A stretch of DNA of 64,000 nucleotides from Methylocapsa sp. D3K7 (GTDB taxonomy: Bacteria; Pseudomonadota; Alphaproteobacteria; Rhizobiales; Beijerinckiaceae). How positions within the stretch are numbered: position 1 is the stretch's first letter; every line of letters starts with the position of its first letter. Under the pieces are notes generated by a model that saw only the letters and a list, made by a program, of their open reading frames with translations, had not been told where the DNA came from and ran no database searches. Positions 34,123-43,320 of this stretch are shown here, piece after piece. The DNA lies in assembly GCF_029855125.1 (NCBI RefSeq), contig NZ_CP123229.1, forward strand, positions 3,206,501 through 3,270,500, written 5' to 3'. The position numbers were made by a program, and so were the translations under genes.

Positions 34123-35526
34123 ATGGATGAACGCGGAAAGACGCGGACGGAAACGGACAGCCTTGGATCCATCGAGGTGCCCGCTGAACATTATTGGGGC
34201 GCGCAAACCCAACGGTCTCGTCTGCATTTCGCGATCGGCTCAGAAAAAATGCCGATCGCGATCATCCATGCCCTTGCGATGGTGAAACGGGCCGCCGCGG
34301 AGGTCAATCACAGTCTCGGACTTTTGCCGGAGCATTTATGTTCGGCGATCATCGCTGCGGCCCGCGAAATCGAAACTGGCGCACTTGATGGGGAATTTCC
34401 CTTGGTCGTCTGGCAAACGGGGTCAGGCACGCAGACCAACATGAATGTCAATGAGGTGATTGCCAACCGCGCCAATGAACTCCTCGGTGCGCCGCGCGGT
34501 ACGAAGAAACCCGTGCATCCCAACGATCATGTCAATCTCGGCCAATCGTCGAATGATTGTTTTCCGACCGCCGTCCATATCGCCGCTGTCGTCAACATCA
34601 AGCAAGTGCTGGAACCTGCCTTAAGCGCGCTGCATGGCGCCCTTGCTGCGAAATCCGAGGCTTTTGCCGCGATCATCAAAACTGGCAGGACACATCTTCA
34701 GGACGCAACTCCGGTGACGCTCGGGCAGGAATTCTCGGGCTATGCCGCGCAGCTCCAATACGGCCTTGAGCGGCTCGCACTCACCGTCCCGGGACTCTAT
34801 CGACTTGCGCAGGGCGGCACGGCGGTTGGTACCGGGCTCAACACGAAGAAGGGTTTTGCGGCGGCCTTCGCGGCACGCATCGCGGCGTTGACCGGTTTGC
34901 CTTTCGTCCCAGCGCCAAACACCTTCGAGGCGCTGGCGGCGCATGATGCACTGCTGTTCGCGCATGGCGCCTTGAACACGATCGCGGCCAGTCTCTTCAA
35001 AATTGCCAACGACATCAGATTTGCGGCGAGCGGCCCCCGCTGCGGAATCGGCGAACTGATTCTGCCGGAAAACGAACCTGGATCGTCAATCATGCCGGGC
35101 AAGGTCAATCCGACCCAAGTGGAGGCGCTGACGATGGTGTGCACGCGCGTCTTCGGAAACCAGTCAACAATGACTTTCGCTGCTTCGCAAGGCCACTTCG
35201 AGCTCAATGTCTATAAGCCCGTTATCGCTTTTGCCTTCCTCGAAAGCCTCGCGCTTCTAGCCGGCGGGATGAATTGTTTCCGCAAACATTGTGTCGAGGG
35301 GTTATATGCCGACGAGCCGAGGATTGCTTTTCTGTTGCAGCGGTCCTTGATGCTGGTCACCGCGCTGGCGCCAAAGATTGGCTACGACAACGCGGCAAAA
35401 ATCGCTAAGGCCGCGCATCTGCACGGCACCAGCCTGCGGGAAGAGGCGCTGAGCAGCGGTCTTGTCACCGCCGCGGAATTCGACGCGCTGGTGCGCCCGG
35501 AAGCGATGCTCGCGCCCGATGACTGA
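34123..35526 (+). CDS. fumC: Class II fumarate hydratase
   Basis: 467-residue iron-independent fumarase; interconverts fumarate and malate in the citric acid cycle. Three superfamily segments are present: [35 protein letters not shown], and the signature [13 protein letters not shown] with the catalytic Ser. Length fits FumC. The ATG at 34123 starts [20 protein letters not shown], as in relatives. Confidence 0.95.
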   Translation: MDERGKTRTETDSLGSIEVPAEHYWGAQTQRSRLHFAIGSEKMPIAIIHALAMVKRAAAEVNHSLGLLPEHLCSAIIAAAREIETGALDGEFPLVVWQTGSGTQTNMNVNEVIANRANELLGAPRGTKKPVHPNDHVNLGQSSNDCFPTAVHIAAVVNIKQVLEPALSALHGALAAKSEAFAAIIKTGRTHLQDATPVTLGQEFSGYAAQLQYGLERLALTVPGLYRLAQGGTAVGTGLNTKKGFAAAFAARIAALTGLPFVPAPNTFEALAAHDALLFAHGALNTIAASLFKIANDIRFAASGPRCGIGELILPENEPGSSIMPGKVNPTQVEALTMVCTRVFGNQSTMTFAASQGHFELNVYKPVIAFAFLESLALLAGGMNCFRKHCVEGLYADEPRIAFLLQRSLMLVTALAPKIGYDNAAKIAKAAHLHGTSLREEALSSGLVTAAEFDALVRPEAMLAPDD

Positions 35527-35528
35527 AA

Positions 35529-36404
35529 CTAATTCGGCAGCCAGCCAAAGAAAACGCAAGCGAGCAGGAAAACTCCCATGAGCCCCCGGTAAAGAGCGAA
35601 GGGCCAGGTTGAAAATCGCTCGAGTATGCGCAACAGGCCCCAAATCGCGGCGAATGCCGACAAGGATGCGATGAGAAGACCAAACGCAAGCACTGACCAG
35701 CCATGCGCGTCGAGATGGGCCTTGTGAAGCTCCCACAATTCTTTTAGTCCCGCACCGGCAATCGCGGGCAACCCGAGCAGAAAAGAAAAGCGCGCGGCTT
35801 CCTCGCGGGTGAGATCCCTGAAGAGCGCCGCCGTCAGTGTCGAGCCAGATCGCGATACGCCTGGGATCAAGGCACCGGTTTGCGCAAGCCCGATGATCAT
35901 CGCGTCTTTAAGCGTTGTGTTTTCGAGGGTGCGCTTCGGTCTTGAATAGATCTCGGCGAGGACAAAAAGTCCGGACATGACAATGCAAGCGATGCCGATG
36001 ACGGTCAGAGTCCGCAGCGGCGAATGACACGCGTTGAGGACTGGTTTCAGCAATTCTCCTGCGATGAGGATCGGGATTGTTGCGAGTATGATCCAAACAA
36101 CAAAACGAAAATTCCAGTCCTGAAAATCACGCCGCCGGATGGCGTCGACGGAACCCACGGCAAAGCCGCGCACATCTGCCCAGAAATAGCTCACCACGGC
36201 CGCGAGTGCCGCGACCTGCATGGCGGCCGAAAACGCCGACCCGGGATCCTGCCAGCCGAGAAAAGCCGGGACGATCCGCATATGCGCGGTCGATGAGATC
36301 GGCAACAGTTCAGTGATGCCTTGAACAATGCCGAGCACGCCGACTTTGGCGTAACCGAGCGTAGCGAAACCAGTGTCGAGCCCTTCAGTGCAGGCAGAAG
36401 CCAT
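35529..36404 (-). CDS. uppP: Undecaprenyl-diphosphatase UppP/BacA
   Basis: 291 residues from ATG 36404 (an upstream ATG at 36443 would give 304). Polytopic enzyme that dephosphorylates undecaprenyl pyrophosphate to recycle the lipid carrier for peptidoglycan and polysaccharides. Motifs are GIVQGITELLPISSTAHM and IPGVSRSGSTLTAALF. The gene is convergent with fumC, two bases between stops. Confidence 0.93.
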   Translation of the reverse strand: MASACTEGLDTGFATLGYAKVGVLGIVQGITELLPISSTAHMRIVPAFLGWQDPGSAFSAAMQVAALAAVVSYFWADVRGFAVGSVDAIRRRDFQDWNFRFVVWIILATIPILIAGELLKPVLNACHSPLRTLTVIGIACIVMSGLFVLAEIYSRPKRTLENTTLKDAMIIGLAQTGALIPGVSRSGSTLTAALFRDLTREEAARFSFLLGLPAIAGAGLKELWELHKAHLDAHGWSVLAFGLLIASLSAFAAIWGLLRILERFSTWPFALYRGLMGVFLLACVFFGWLPN

Positions 36405-36796
36405 CAATGGGTTCCCGAAGTTTGTATGGGGAACGCGCGGCATTCGAGGCGCGTCCGTATCCCGGCCACTTGTGCAGATTCGTCTTTAAAGATCAACGGC
36501 GCAAGCATGACGGCGCTAGTTTGAAATATTGGAGCGCAAGCTAACGTCAATAAATAAAAGTGCATTGAAATACGTTTTACTGAAAGATGTGAAAATCCAT
36601 TATCAAATACATTAACCAAAATTTTAGGTTAATAGAAAGTAAATTTTAAATTTTTGGTTTCGATTCTGCAAAATATTCTTACTTATTCTACGAAGAATTA
36701 TCGAAATCTATCGTAGAGTCCAAAATTTAGCCAGATTTAAATCGTCTAGGTTTGCGCGTTACATCGTTCGCCGAAGAAACTGAAAAGGACTGAACC
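36405..36796. promoter_or_regulatory. AT-rich upstream region of the porin array
   Basis: The stretch, mainly 36530-36740, is far richer in A and T than its surroundings and has no gene. It contains runs such as AAATTTTAAATTTTTGG. It precedes the first porin-like gene and is probably its promoter region, perhaps a target of a nucleoid protein. The six-copy upstream motif of the later porin genes was not found here. Confidence 0.4.
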
Positions 36797-37495
36797 ATGA
36801 TACGCAGGTTTCTCCTGCCACTGGCTGGGCTCGTGGCTGCCGCGCCAGCCTTAGCGGCCGATATCCCCTACCGGCAGGCGCCGCCACTGGTCGAGGCGCC
36901 TATCGTTCCTCTTTTTACGTGGACAGGTCTCTATCTCGGCGGCCAAATTGGCTACGGCTGGGGCACCGATACATTGAACGTTTATCCCCTTGGCTTTGGC
37001 ACCAATTTCACGCCGAATGGCGTCGTCGGCGGCGGCCATGCTGGTTTTAATTATCAGATCAATCAATTCGTCGCCGGTATCGAAGGCGATGTTGAAGGCA
37101 CCGGCATCAGCAGAAGCTACAGCCCCGGCGGTGCGGTCTATAATACGAAAATTCCGGTTCAAGGATCGATTCGCGGACGCCTCGGCGTCGCCTTCGACCG
37201 GGTCCTTCTCTACGCAACAGGCGGCGGCGAATTCGCAGGCTTCGACACAAATTATTCGGGGCTTGGATCGTTTTCGCATACTCAAGCGGGCTGGACGGTC
37301 GGTGGCGGAATTGAATATGCCATTACGGGCAATTGGTCGGTGAGGGCGGAATACCGCTATACGGATTTCGGCCATTTCACCGATTTCACGCCGATTGCTT
37401 TTGGCCTCGGATCAAGTGTGACTCACCACGAGACTGAGAACGCCGTTCGCGCGGGCTTTAGTTATAAGTTCGATCCGTTCGGCGTGAGATATTAA
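36797..37495 (+). CDS. Outer-membrane beta-barrel protein, porin-like paralogue 1
   Basis: 232 residues with signal peptide cleaved near ALAA21. Eight-stranded Omp25/31-like barrel: it opens with FTWTGLYLGGQIGYGW and has repeated FNYQINQFVAGIEGDVEG, IRGRLGVAFDRVLLYATGGG and GWTVGGGIEYAITGNWSVRAEYRYTDFGHF, and a last strand RAGFSYKFDPFG. Group A of the array (strand text EYRYxDFG). It differs from the others by ending FGVRY instead of VVAKY and by lacking the shared terminator. No function beyond outer-membrane structure can be read. Confidence 0.88.
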   Translation: MIRRFLLPLAGLVAAAPALAADIPYRQAPPLVEAPIVPLFTWTGLYLGGQIGYGWGTDTLNVYPLGFGTNFTPNGVVGGGHAGFNYQINQFVAGIEGDVEGTGISRSYSPGGAVYNTKIPVQGSIRGRLGVAFDRVLLYATGGGEFAGFDTNYSGLGSFSHTQAGWTVGGGIEYAITGNWSVRAEYRYTDFGHFTDFTPIAFGLGSSVTHHETENAVRAGFSYKFDPFGVRY

Positions 37496-37533
37496 GTTTT
37501 TATCTCGCCAGCCTCGCTCCGGTCCAAGCATTA

Positions 37534-37577
37534 AGCATGTCCCGAAAAGTTGATCAGATTCACAACAGGGACATGCT
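37534..37577. repeat. Rhizobial-type intergenic hairpin
   Basis: Arms AGCATGTCCC (37534-37543) and GGGACATGCT (37568-37577) around a loop with GAAAAGTTGATCAGATTC. It is related to the second hairpin at 16.8 kb. The rest of the 300-base gap between the first two porin genes shows no gene. Confidence 0.65.
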
Positions 37578-37796
37578 CGAACTTCTCAATTTGATCACTC
37601 TCCTTTTTAATGAGACGTCCCGCGCCGCTTCAAACATGAACGCGCAAAAATCGTGCCGGGCTATCGATCACGCCGCCGTTTGTTGCAGATTAGTCACGCC
37701 TCCTTCGGAATCGACGTCTTTCAAACGGATTTCATTCGCTCGGTAATAATAAGGGCGTATTTAAAACCAGCTTCATCTCCTGAAAGGACAAAGCTT

Positions 37797-38615
37797 ATGT
37801 ATCGTAAACTCCTATTAGCGTCAGTTGCCGGATTGGCTTTCACCGGCTCAGCGGCTTTCGCGGCCGATCTTCCCTCGCGCGCTCCGCCGCCGGTCTATCT
37901 GCCCCCGGTTCCGATTTTCACCTGGACCGGCATCTATCTCGGCGGCCAGATCGGTTACGCCTGGGCGAGCGGCAACCACAACTTCACCGGATTTGACCCG
38001 TTCTTTGGTCCCGCCGGAACTTTTCTTTCGAGCAGCGCTGGCGGCACTCCGAGCGGCGTGATCGGTGGAGCCAACGTCGGTTATAACTATCAGATCAATC
38101 AGTGGGTGTTGGGCATCGAAGGTTCCGTCGATGGCACCAGCCTGAGCAATACCGCCGTGGTCGCCTTCGGGGATGGTACGTCTCTGACAGCACACACGAA
38201 AGCCGATATTCAGGGTTCGATCCGCGGCCGTCTCGGTGTCGCTTGGGATCGCGCCCTGATTTATGCCACCGGTGGCGTTGCCTTCGGCGGCTTCAATACG
38301 GACTTCTCTGTGGCAAACAGTGGAGCGGTAACTGGAGTGCCATTTTTCGCGAACGGCAACGTGTCGAACACCCGCGTTGGCTGGACAGTGGGCGGCGGAA
38401 TTCAGTACGCCATCACCAACAATTGGTCGGTCCGGGCTGAATATCGCTACACCAATTGGGGCAACCTCCGGGATGGGTCTCTGTCTCCGCTTGCGGCTGC
38501 GGCTCCCGGCGTGTTCTTCAACGGAAACCGTCACCTCAATCAGAACCAAGTTCAGGTCGGGTTCGACTATAAATTCGACTTGTACGCCCCAGCTCCGGTC
38601 GTCGCGAAATATTGA
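37797..38615 (+). CDS. Outer-membrane beta-barrel protein, porin-like paralogue 2
   Basis: 272 residues from ATG 37797, with signal peptide (MYRKLLLASVAGLAFTGSAAFA). N-terminal linker DLPSRAPPPVYLPPVPIF, then barrel text FTWTGIYLGGQIGYAW, GANVGYNYQINQWVLGIEGSVDG, GWTVGGGIQYAITNNWSVRAEYRYTNWG and a final QVGFDYKFDLYAPAPVVAKY. Group A. The longer frame from 37653 runs through non-coding sequence and is rejected. Followed by the first of the shared terminators. Confidence 0.88.
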   Translation: MYRKLLLASVAGLAFTGSAAFAADLPSRAPPPVYLPPVPIFTWTGIYLGGQIGYAWASGNHNFTGFDPFFGPAGTFLSSSAGGTPSGVIGGANVGYNYQINQWVLGIEGSVDGTSLSNTAVVAFGDGTSLTAHTKADIQGSIRGRLGVAWDRALIYATGGVAFGGFNTDFSVANSGAVTGVPFFANGNVSNTRVGWTVGGGIQYAITNNWSVRAEYRYTNWGNLRDGSLSPLAAAAPGVFFNGNRHLNQNQVQVGFDYKFDLYAPAPVVAKY

Positions 38616-38645
38616 GCGGCACTTGGTTTAAGGGTTACAAGAATC

Positions 38646-38674
38646 AAAACCCGGCCTGATGGCCGGGTTTTTTT
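38646..38674 (+). terminator. Terminator after porin paralogue 2
   Basis: Stem AACCCGGCC/GGCCGGGTT with TGAT loop followed by a run of T. Confidence 0.85.
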
Positions 38675-38756
38675 CGCGGTGGTTTCTCCGGCACCGAGGC
38701 TCTTGCATCGTAAGCTATTCTCTTACGACCATGAGTTTGATTCACTCGCTTTGCTC

Positions 38757-38924
38757 GAATATCGCTATTCGAATTTCGGCAATATCGTGACCACGCCTTT
38801 CACGGGCATTGGCCCGACGGTGTTCGCAACGTCGCGCCGGCAGCTGAACGAGAATCAGGTCCAGGTCGGTTTCAGCTACAAATTCGATACCTATGCGCCG
38901 CCTCCGGTCGTCGCAAAATATTAA
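38757..38924 (+). pseudogene. C-terminal remnant of a porin-like paralogue
   Basis: Only about 55 residues remain: EYRYSNFGNIVTTPF, then NENQVQVGFSYKFDTYAPPP and VVAKY, the last two strands of a group A barrel. No signal peptide or N-terminal strands are present upstream; the preceding frame is unrelated. It keeps its own terminator just downstream. It is a deletion remnant, or the right end of an unequal recombination. Confidence 0.8.
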
Positions 38925-38950
38925 GAGACATGGTTCTTACCGCAAAAATC

Positions 38951-38978
38951 AAACTCGGCCTCGCGGTCGGGTTTTTTT
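38951..38978 (+). terminator. Terminator after the porin remnant
   Basis: Stem AACTCGGCC/GGTCGGGTT with TCGC loop and T7 tail; the two changes from the family sequence keep pairing as G-U, so the stem is preserved. Confidence 0.8.
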
Positions 38979-39036
38979 GCTCTCCCTTGGCGGATTCCTT
39001 TTTCGGCTGATCATGTTTTGCGGCATCGGATCGTCC

Positions 39037-39068
39037 CGTTGCGTTTCGGCCACACTCATCGGGATAAC
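39037..39068 (+). promoter_or_regulatory. Shared upstream motif of porin paralogue 3
   Basis: CGTTGCGTTTCGGCCACAC followed by a GATAAC word; 116 bases before ATG 39153. One of six copies at nearly constant distance. Confidence 0.6.
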
Positions 39069-39152
39069 ATTGTGCAAGAGTGAATAGTGATTGGTCGTCT
39101 AAGCAAAGCGGTTTACTTTTTTTAAATACAAGCCGCTTCATGGAGGAAGCTC

Positions 39153-39926
39153 ATGCGCCGTCAATTTCTCTTGGCATCCGCCGGTGCCATCGCCTTTGCA
39201 GGGTCCGCTTTCGCGGCGCCGCCGTCGGCCTATCTGCCGCCGGTTCCAATTTTCTCTTGGACGGGCTTCTATCTCGGTGGCCAGATCGGTTACGGTTGGG
39301 GTCACGACAGCCAGCAGGTGACCGCGTTCGATCCTGGGTTTGTCAATCGTGAATTGGAGATCTTCATACCGCCGACTTTCATCGCCGATTCATTCAGCAA
39401 CAGCCCGCAAGGTGTGATTGGCGGCGCCCATATCGGCTACAATTTGCAGATCAACCAATGGGTCGCTGGCCTTGAAGGCACAGTGGACGGCACCAGCATC
39501 AGCAAGAGCGTAACCGACCCCTTTAGCGGTCTCACGGCAGGCACCAAAGCCCCCATCCAAGGTTCGATTCGGGCCCGCGCCGGTGTCGCGTGGGACCGTG
39601 CCTTGATCTACGTGACCGGCGGTGCTGCATTCACCAATATTACCAACAATTATTCTATGTTCGGAGCAGGTATTGTCCCTTCTGAAAGCATTTCGAAGAC
39701 CCGTTCGGGCTGGACGGTCGGCGCGGGCATTGATTATGCCGTTACCAACAATTGGTCGGTGCGGGTGGAATACCGTTATTCGGATTTTGGCCATTACACG
39801 GACACCCCTTTCGTCGCATTGGTCGTCCCCCCACTTGGTGCGTCCCTCGCCGTTCAGCACCATCTGACTCAAAACCAGGTGCAGGTCGGCTTCAGCTACA
39901 AATTCGACAGCTTCCCCGTATATTAA
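39153..39926 (+). CDS. Outer-membrane beta-barrel protein, porin-like paralogue 3
   Basis: 257 residues; signal peptide MRRQFLLASAGAIAFAGSAFA. Group A barrel with FSWTGFYLGGQIGYGWGHDS, GGAHIGYNLQINQWVAGLEGTVDGTSIS, IRARAGVAWDRALIYVTGGAAF, GWTVGAGIDYAVTNNWSVRVEYRYSDFGHYTD and final QVGFSYKFDSFPVY. Nearly the same in its first codons and ribosome site (TATGGAGGAAGCTC) as paralogue 4, so this pair is a recent duplicate. Confidence 0.9.
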   Translation: MRRQFLLASAGAIAFAGSAFAAPPSAYLPPVPIFSWTGFYLGGQIGYGWGHDSQQVTAFDPGFVNRELEIFIPPTFIADSFSNSPQGVIGGAHIGYNLQINQWVAGLEGTVDGTSISKSVTDPFSGLTAGTKAPIQGSIRARAGVAWDRALIYVTGGAAFTNITNNYSMFGAGIVPSESISKTRSGWTVGAGIDYAVTNNWSVRVEYRYSDFGHYTDTPFVALVVPPLGASLAVQHHLTQNQVQVGFSYKFDSFPVY

Positions 39927-39955
39927 ACTGGCTACCTCCATTCCGCGAAATTCAA

Positions 39956-39980
39956 AATCCGGCCTCGCGGCCGGGTTTTT
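39956..39980 (+). terminator. Terminator after porin paralogue 3
   Basis: ATCCGGCC/GGCCGGGT stem with TCGC loop and T tail. Confidence 0.85.
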
Positions 39981-39996
39981 ATTGGGTTCTTTCGTC

Positions 39997-40028
39997 CGTT
40001 GCGTTTCGGCCACACTGATCGAGATAAC
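39997..40028 (+). promoter_or_regulatory. Shared upstream motif of porin paralogue 4
   Basis: CGTTGCGTTTCGGCCACACT, then a GATAACGC word; 116 bases before ATG 40113. Confidence 0.6.
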
Positions 40029-40112
40029 GCTGTGCGACGCCTAAAAAGAGTTGGGTGTGCAAATCAAACCGCGTAGCTTTTCCCGAAGACAAATCGCTTA
40101 TGGAGGAAGCTC

Positions 40113-40835
40113 ATGCGCCGTCAATTTCTCTTGGCATCCGTCGGTGCCATCGCCCTCGCGGGATCTGCTTTCGCGGCCGATCTTCCCATCGCGCCGCCGC
40201 CGCCGCCCGTTCCGATTTTCTCCTGGACAGGTCTCTATCTCGGTCTCCAGGTTGGTTACGCGTGGGATCACGACAGCGAGAATTTAGGTTTGGGCCCGAC
40301 GCCACTTCTCCCCGTGCCATTATTCATCGGTAGCGCGTTTTCCACCAGCCCGAGCGGTGTCATCGGCGGCGCCCATATCGGCTACAATTTGCAGATCGGC
40401 CAGTGGGTCGCGGGCATCGAAGGCACGGCGGACGGCACCAGTCTCAGCCAAACCGTTTTCGACCCCATCAGTGGAATCAATGTGAGCACCAAGGCCCCGA
40501 TCCAGGGTTCGTTCCGCGCCCGCGCCGGTGTTGCTTGGGACCGCGCCCTGATCTATGTGACGGGCGGCGCTGCATTCACCAGCATCCACAACGACTATTC
40601 TACGTTCGGCCTCGCCACTGAAAGCATTTCGAAGACCCGTTCGGGTTGGACGGTTGGCGCCGGCATCGAATACGCCGTCACCAACAATTGGTCGGTGCGG
40701 GCGGAATATCGCTATGCGGATTTCGGCCATTATACCGATTTCCCCTTCGCCATCGGCTTCTTTCCGTTCTCCCTTACGTCGCAGCATCATCTGACCCAAA
40801 ACCAAGTGCAGCTCGGCGTCAGCTACAAACTTTGA
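40113..40835 (+). CDS. Outer-membrane beta-barrel protein, porin-like paralogue 4
   Basis: 240 residues; signal peptide MRRQFLLASVGAIALAGSAFA. Group A barrel, closest to paralogue 3: FSWTGLYLGLQVGYAWDHDS, GGAHIGYNLQIGQWVAGIEGTADGTSLS, FRARAGVAWDRALIYVTGGAAFTS, NNWSVRAEYRYADFGHYTDF. The C-terminus ends QLGVSYKL, without the usual last aromatic residue (Phe or Tyr) recognised by BAM, so insertion could be less efficient. Confidence 0.88.
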   Translation: MRRQFLLASVGAIALAGSAFAADLPIAPPPPPVPIFSWTGLYLGLQVGYAWDHDSENLGLGPTPLLPVPLFIGSAFSTSPSGVIGGAHIGYNLQIGQWVAGIEGTADGTSLSQTVFDPISGINVSTKAPIQGSFRARAGVAWDRALIYVTGGAAFTSIHNDYSTFGLATESISKTRSGWTVGAGIEYAVTNNWSVRAEYRYADFGHYTDFPFAIGFFPFSLTSQHHLTQNQVQLGVSYKL

Positions 40836-40908
40836 TTCTCTTGTAGCAGCGACAGTTGTCACCAGATATTGATGCGGACTTCCAGGTTATTCCGCTGGAC
40901 TGAAAAAA

Positions 40909-40936
40909 TAAACCCGGCCCTCGCGGCCGGGTTTTT
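40909..40936 (+). terminator. Terminator after porin paralogue 4
   Basis: AACCCGGCC/GGCCGGGTT stem, CTCGC loop and T tail, 74 bases after the stop codon. Confidence 0.85.
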
Positions 40937-40975
40937 GCTTTTATTCATAGCAATATGGCGCGGGGGACAACATTT

Positions 40976-41008
40976 CGTTGCGATTTTGCCACAGTCTTTC
41001 AGATAACG
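40976..41008 (+). promoter_or_regulatory. Shared upstream motif of porin paralogue 5
   Basis: CGTTGCGATTTTGCCACAG followed by an AGATAACGC word; 120 bases before ATG 41096. Confidence 0.6.
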
Positions 41009-41095
41009 CAGGAAGCTAACGAAGAATGATTGAAGGTTAGCGAAACGTGTGTAGCGTATAAGAGCGTTAATTAAACGTTCCTGAGGAGACCGATC

Positions 41096-42004
41096 ATGAT
41101 TCGCCGTATTTTCTTGGCGTCCGCCGGCGCGTTGGCGCTTGCCGGAACAGCCTTCGCCGCTGACCTTGCACCACCGCCGCCCGTGTTTTTGCCTCCGCCG
41201 CCCCTGTGGACCGGCTTCTACGCCGGTGTGAATGCTGGCTATGAGTGGAGCGCCAGCAATTCGGTCGATGTTGTGTCGGCGGTTGCGTTCAATAACGCCG
41301 CCGTCCTCTCAGCGCTTGGTCAGAGCTATGCCCCCGCGGCTGCTCTCGGTGCGACCCGCAATATTCCGTTGAACTCCAACGGCTTCATTGGCGGTGGCCA
41401 GATCGGCTACAATTACCAATTCGCCACGAGCTGGCTGGTCGGCATCGAGGCGGACATCCAGGGCGTCGCCGGCGGTAATGGTACCACCAGCGTGTTTACC
41501 GTGACGCCAAGAGTCGGCTTCCCGCCGAATACGGTTCAAACGACTGATAGCGTGTCGAAGAGCCTCAACTATCTCGGCACCGTGCGCGGCCGGTTCGGTT
41601 ACCTCTTGACGCCGACCTTGCTGATCTATGGTGATGGCGGTCTTGCCTACGGCGGGATCAATTCCGACACCGGCATCTTCGGGTCAGAAGTTCCCAATAC
41701 CGGATCGACGCCTTTCTTTGGGCTCGGCCGGGCCTCGACAACTCGTGTCGGCTGGACAGCGGGTGGTGGCGCCGAATGGTTGTTCCTTCCCAATTGGAGC
41801 GCCAAGGTCGAATATGCCTATTATGATCTCGGCAGCGTGACCTACAGCAGCGGTCCGTTGATCGCGACTTCGAACGCAGGCGCTCCGATTCACTTCATAA
41901 ACACTGCGGCAACCCGGACCCATTTCAACGGCAACATCGTCCGCGCTGGAATCAATTATCACTTCAACTGGGGCGCACCTGCTCCGGTCGTTGCCAAATA
42001 CTGA
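41096..42004 (+). CDS. Outer-membrane beta-barrel protein, porin-like paralogue 5
   Basis: 302 residues; signal peptide MIRRIFLASAGALALAGTAFA. First of group B: LWTGFYAGVNAGYEWSASN, GFIGGGQIGYNYQFATSWLVGIEADIQG, YLGTVRGRFGYLLTPTLLIYGDGGLAYGG, GWTAGGGAEWLFLPNWSAKVEYAYYDLG and a final GINYHFNWGAPAPVVAKY. Group B has longer surface loops than group A. The ATG is preceded by GAGGAGACCGATC. Confidence 0.9.
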   Translation: MIRRIFLASAGALALAGTAFAADLAPPPPVFLPPPPLWTGFYAGVNAGYEWSASNSVDVVSAVAFNNAAVLSALGQSYAPAAALGATRNIPLNSNGFIGGGQIGYNYQFATSWLVGIEADIQGVAGGNGTTSVFTVTPRVGFPPNTVQTTDSVSKSLNYLGTVRGRFGYLLTPTLLIYGDGGLAYGGINSDTGIFGSEVPNTGSTPFFGLGRASTTRVGWTAGGGAEWLFLPNWSAKVEYAYYDLGSVTYSSGPLIATSNAGAPIHFINTAATRTHFNGNIVRAGINYHFNWGAPAPVVAKY

Positions 42005-42039
42005 AACCTGCCATCGGCAAATTGTTCTTTGGCAAGATG

Positions 42040-42066
42040 AAACCCGGCCTCGCGGCCGGGTTTTTT
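42040..42066 (+). terminator. Terminator after porin paralogue 5
   Basis: AACCCGGCC/GGCCGGGTT stem with TCGC loop and T6. Confidence 0.87.
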
Positions 42067-42082
42067 CGTGGGATTTAGATTT

Positions 42083-42115
42083 CGTTGCGTTTTTGCCACG
42101 GTGATCGAGATAACG
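42083..42115 (+). promoter_or_regulatory. Shared upstream motif of porin paralogue 6
   Basis: CGTTGCGTTTTTGCCACGG, then GATCGAGATAACGC; 120 bases before ATG 42203. Confidence 0.6.
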
Positions 42116-42202
42116 CGGCATCCGGGCCAACTATTGTTGAAGCTTTGCGAAACAAGCGTACTTTGCAGTTACGTTAATGAACACCATTGGAGGAGACCTA
42201 TC

Positions 42203-43105
42203 ATGATACGCCGCATTCTTATGGCATCCGCGGGCGCATTCGCGCTGACCGGTGCGGCCTTCGCCGCCGACCTTCCGTCGCGCGCGCCACCGCCAGTCTT
42301 TTTGCCGCCGCCTCCATTGTGGACCGGGTTCTACCTCGGCATTAACGCTGGGTATGAGTGGTCGGCCAGCACCGGTATCAATACGGCAACGGCGAATGTG
42401 TTTTCTCTTCCTGCCCTGAACGGCAATATCGGCGGCGCGGTTGCCACTCTGGCGACCGGCAATCATAGCCTTAACCCCAACGGCTTCATCGGCGGCGGCC
42501 AGATCGGTTACAATTATCAGTTCGCCAACAGCTGGGTCGCCGGTCTTGAGGCAGATTTTGATGGCATTGCCGGGGCGCATAGGGTCGGATCCGTTGGCCA
42601 GACGGGATTCGTGCCGGGGGCGGCAGTACCGATCGCTGATTCCTCGATCATCACGTGGAGAAAGAGCGTCAATTACCTCGGCACCGTGCGTGGCCGGATC
42701 GGCTATCTCGTGACGCCGACCTTGCTGATCTACGGAACCGGTGGTCTTGCGTATGGCGGCGTCAACGCGAGCACCGGGGTCGTTGAGCAACTCGGGTTTG
42801 GCGACACGCCCTCCCCGTTTGGCACGTTTGGCAGCATTTCCAGCACGAGGGTTGGCTGGACCGCGGGCGGCGGTGCCGAATGGATGTTCCTCCCCAATTG
42901 GAGCGCCAAGGTCGAATATCTTTATTACGATCTCGGCAACGCGACCTATCGCTCCGCGCTGCCGCAATTCGGAAATTTGGGCACTTTATTGGAAACCATC
43001 GGCGTCACGCGCACTTCGACACACTTCAACGGCAACGTTGTCCGGGTCGGACTGAACTATCACTTCAGCTGGGGCGCTCCGGCTCCGGTCGTCGCCAAGT
43101 ACTAA
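42203..43105 (+). CDS. Outer-membrane beta-barrel protein, porin-like paralogue 6
   Basis: 300 residues from ATG 42203 (GGAGGAGACC before it); signal peptide MIRRILMASAGAFALTGAAFA. Group B barrel: LWTGFYLGINAGYEWSASTG, GGGQIGYNYQFANSWVAGLEADFDGIAG, YLGTVRGRIGYLVTPTLLIYGTGGLAYGG, FLPNWSAKVEYLYYDLGNATY, ending GLNYHFSWGAPAPVVAKY. The upstream in-frame extension to 42068 crosses the shared promoter motif and is rejected. Confidence 0.9.
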   Translation: MIRRILMASAGAFALTGAAFAADLPSRAPPPVFLPPPPLWTGFYLGINAGYEWSASTGINTATANVFSLPALNGNIGGAVATLATGNHSLNPNGFIGGGQIGYNYQFANSWVAGLEADFDGIAGAHRVGSVGQTGFVPGAAVPIADSSIITWRKSVNYLGTVRGRIGYLVTPTLLIYGTGGLAYGGVNASTGVVEQLGFGDTPSPFGTFGSISSTRVGWTAGGGAEWMFLPNWSAKVEYLYYDLGNATYRSALPQFGNLGTLLETIGVTRTSTHFNGNVVRVGLNYHFSWGAPAPVVAKY

Positions 43106-43137
43106 GCCTCTCCCCAAGGTGACTTGACGACAAACTC

Positions 43138-43164
43138 AAACCCGGCCCTCGCGGCCGGGTTTTT
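43138..43164 (+). terminator. Terminator after porin paralogue 6
   Basis: AACCCGGCC/GGCCGGGTT stem with CTCGC loop and T tail. Confidence 0.87.
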
Positions 43165-43199
43165 CACGTTTAGGGCGCGACATAGTTTCCGCCACATTC

Positions 43200-43230
43200 C
43201 GTTGCGTTTTTGCCACGGTTTTCAAGATTA
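43200..43230 (+). promoter_or_regulatory. Shared upstream motif of porin paralogue 7
   Basis: CGTTGCGTTTTTGCCACGGT followed by TTTCAAGATTAAGC; 121 bases before ATG 43321. Confidence 0.6.
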
Positions 43231-43320
43231 AGCATCGCGGGTGGCAACTATTATTGAAGCATTTCTAAATTGGCGTAGCCTATCGAAGCGTTAATTTAAC
43301 GTCTTTCGAGGGAGATTTCC

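Noticed and set aside
36444..36796. AT-rich stretch considered as a replication origin
   Set aside because: No dnaA box cluster or origin genes nearby; it fits a porin promoter region better.
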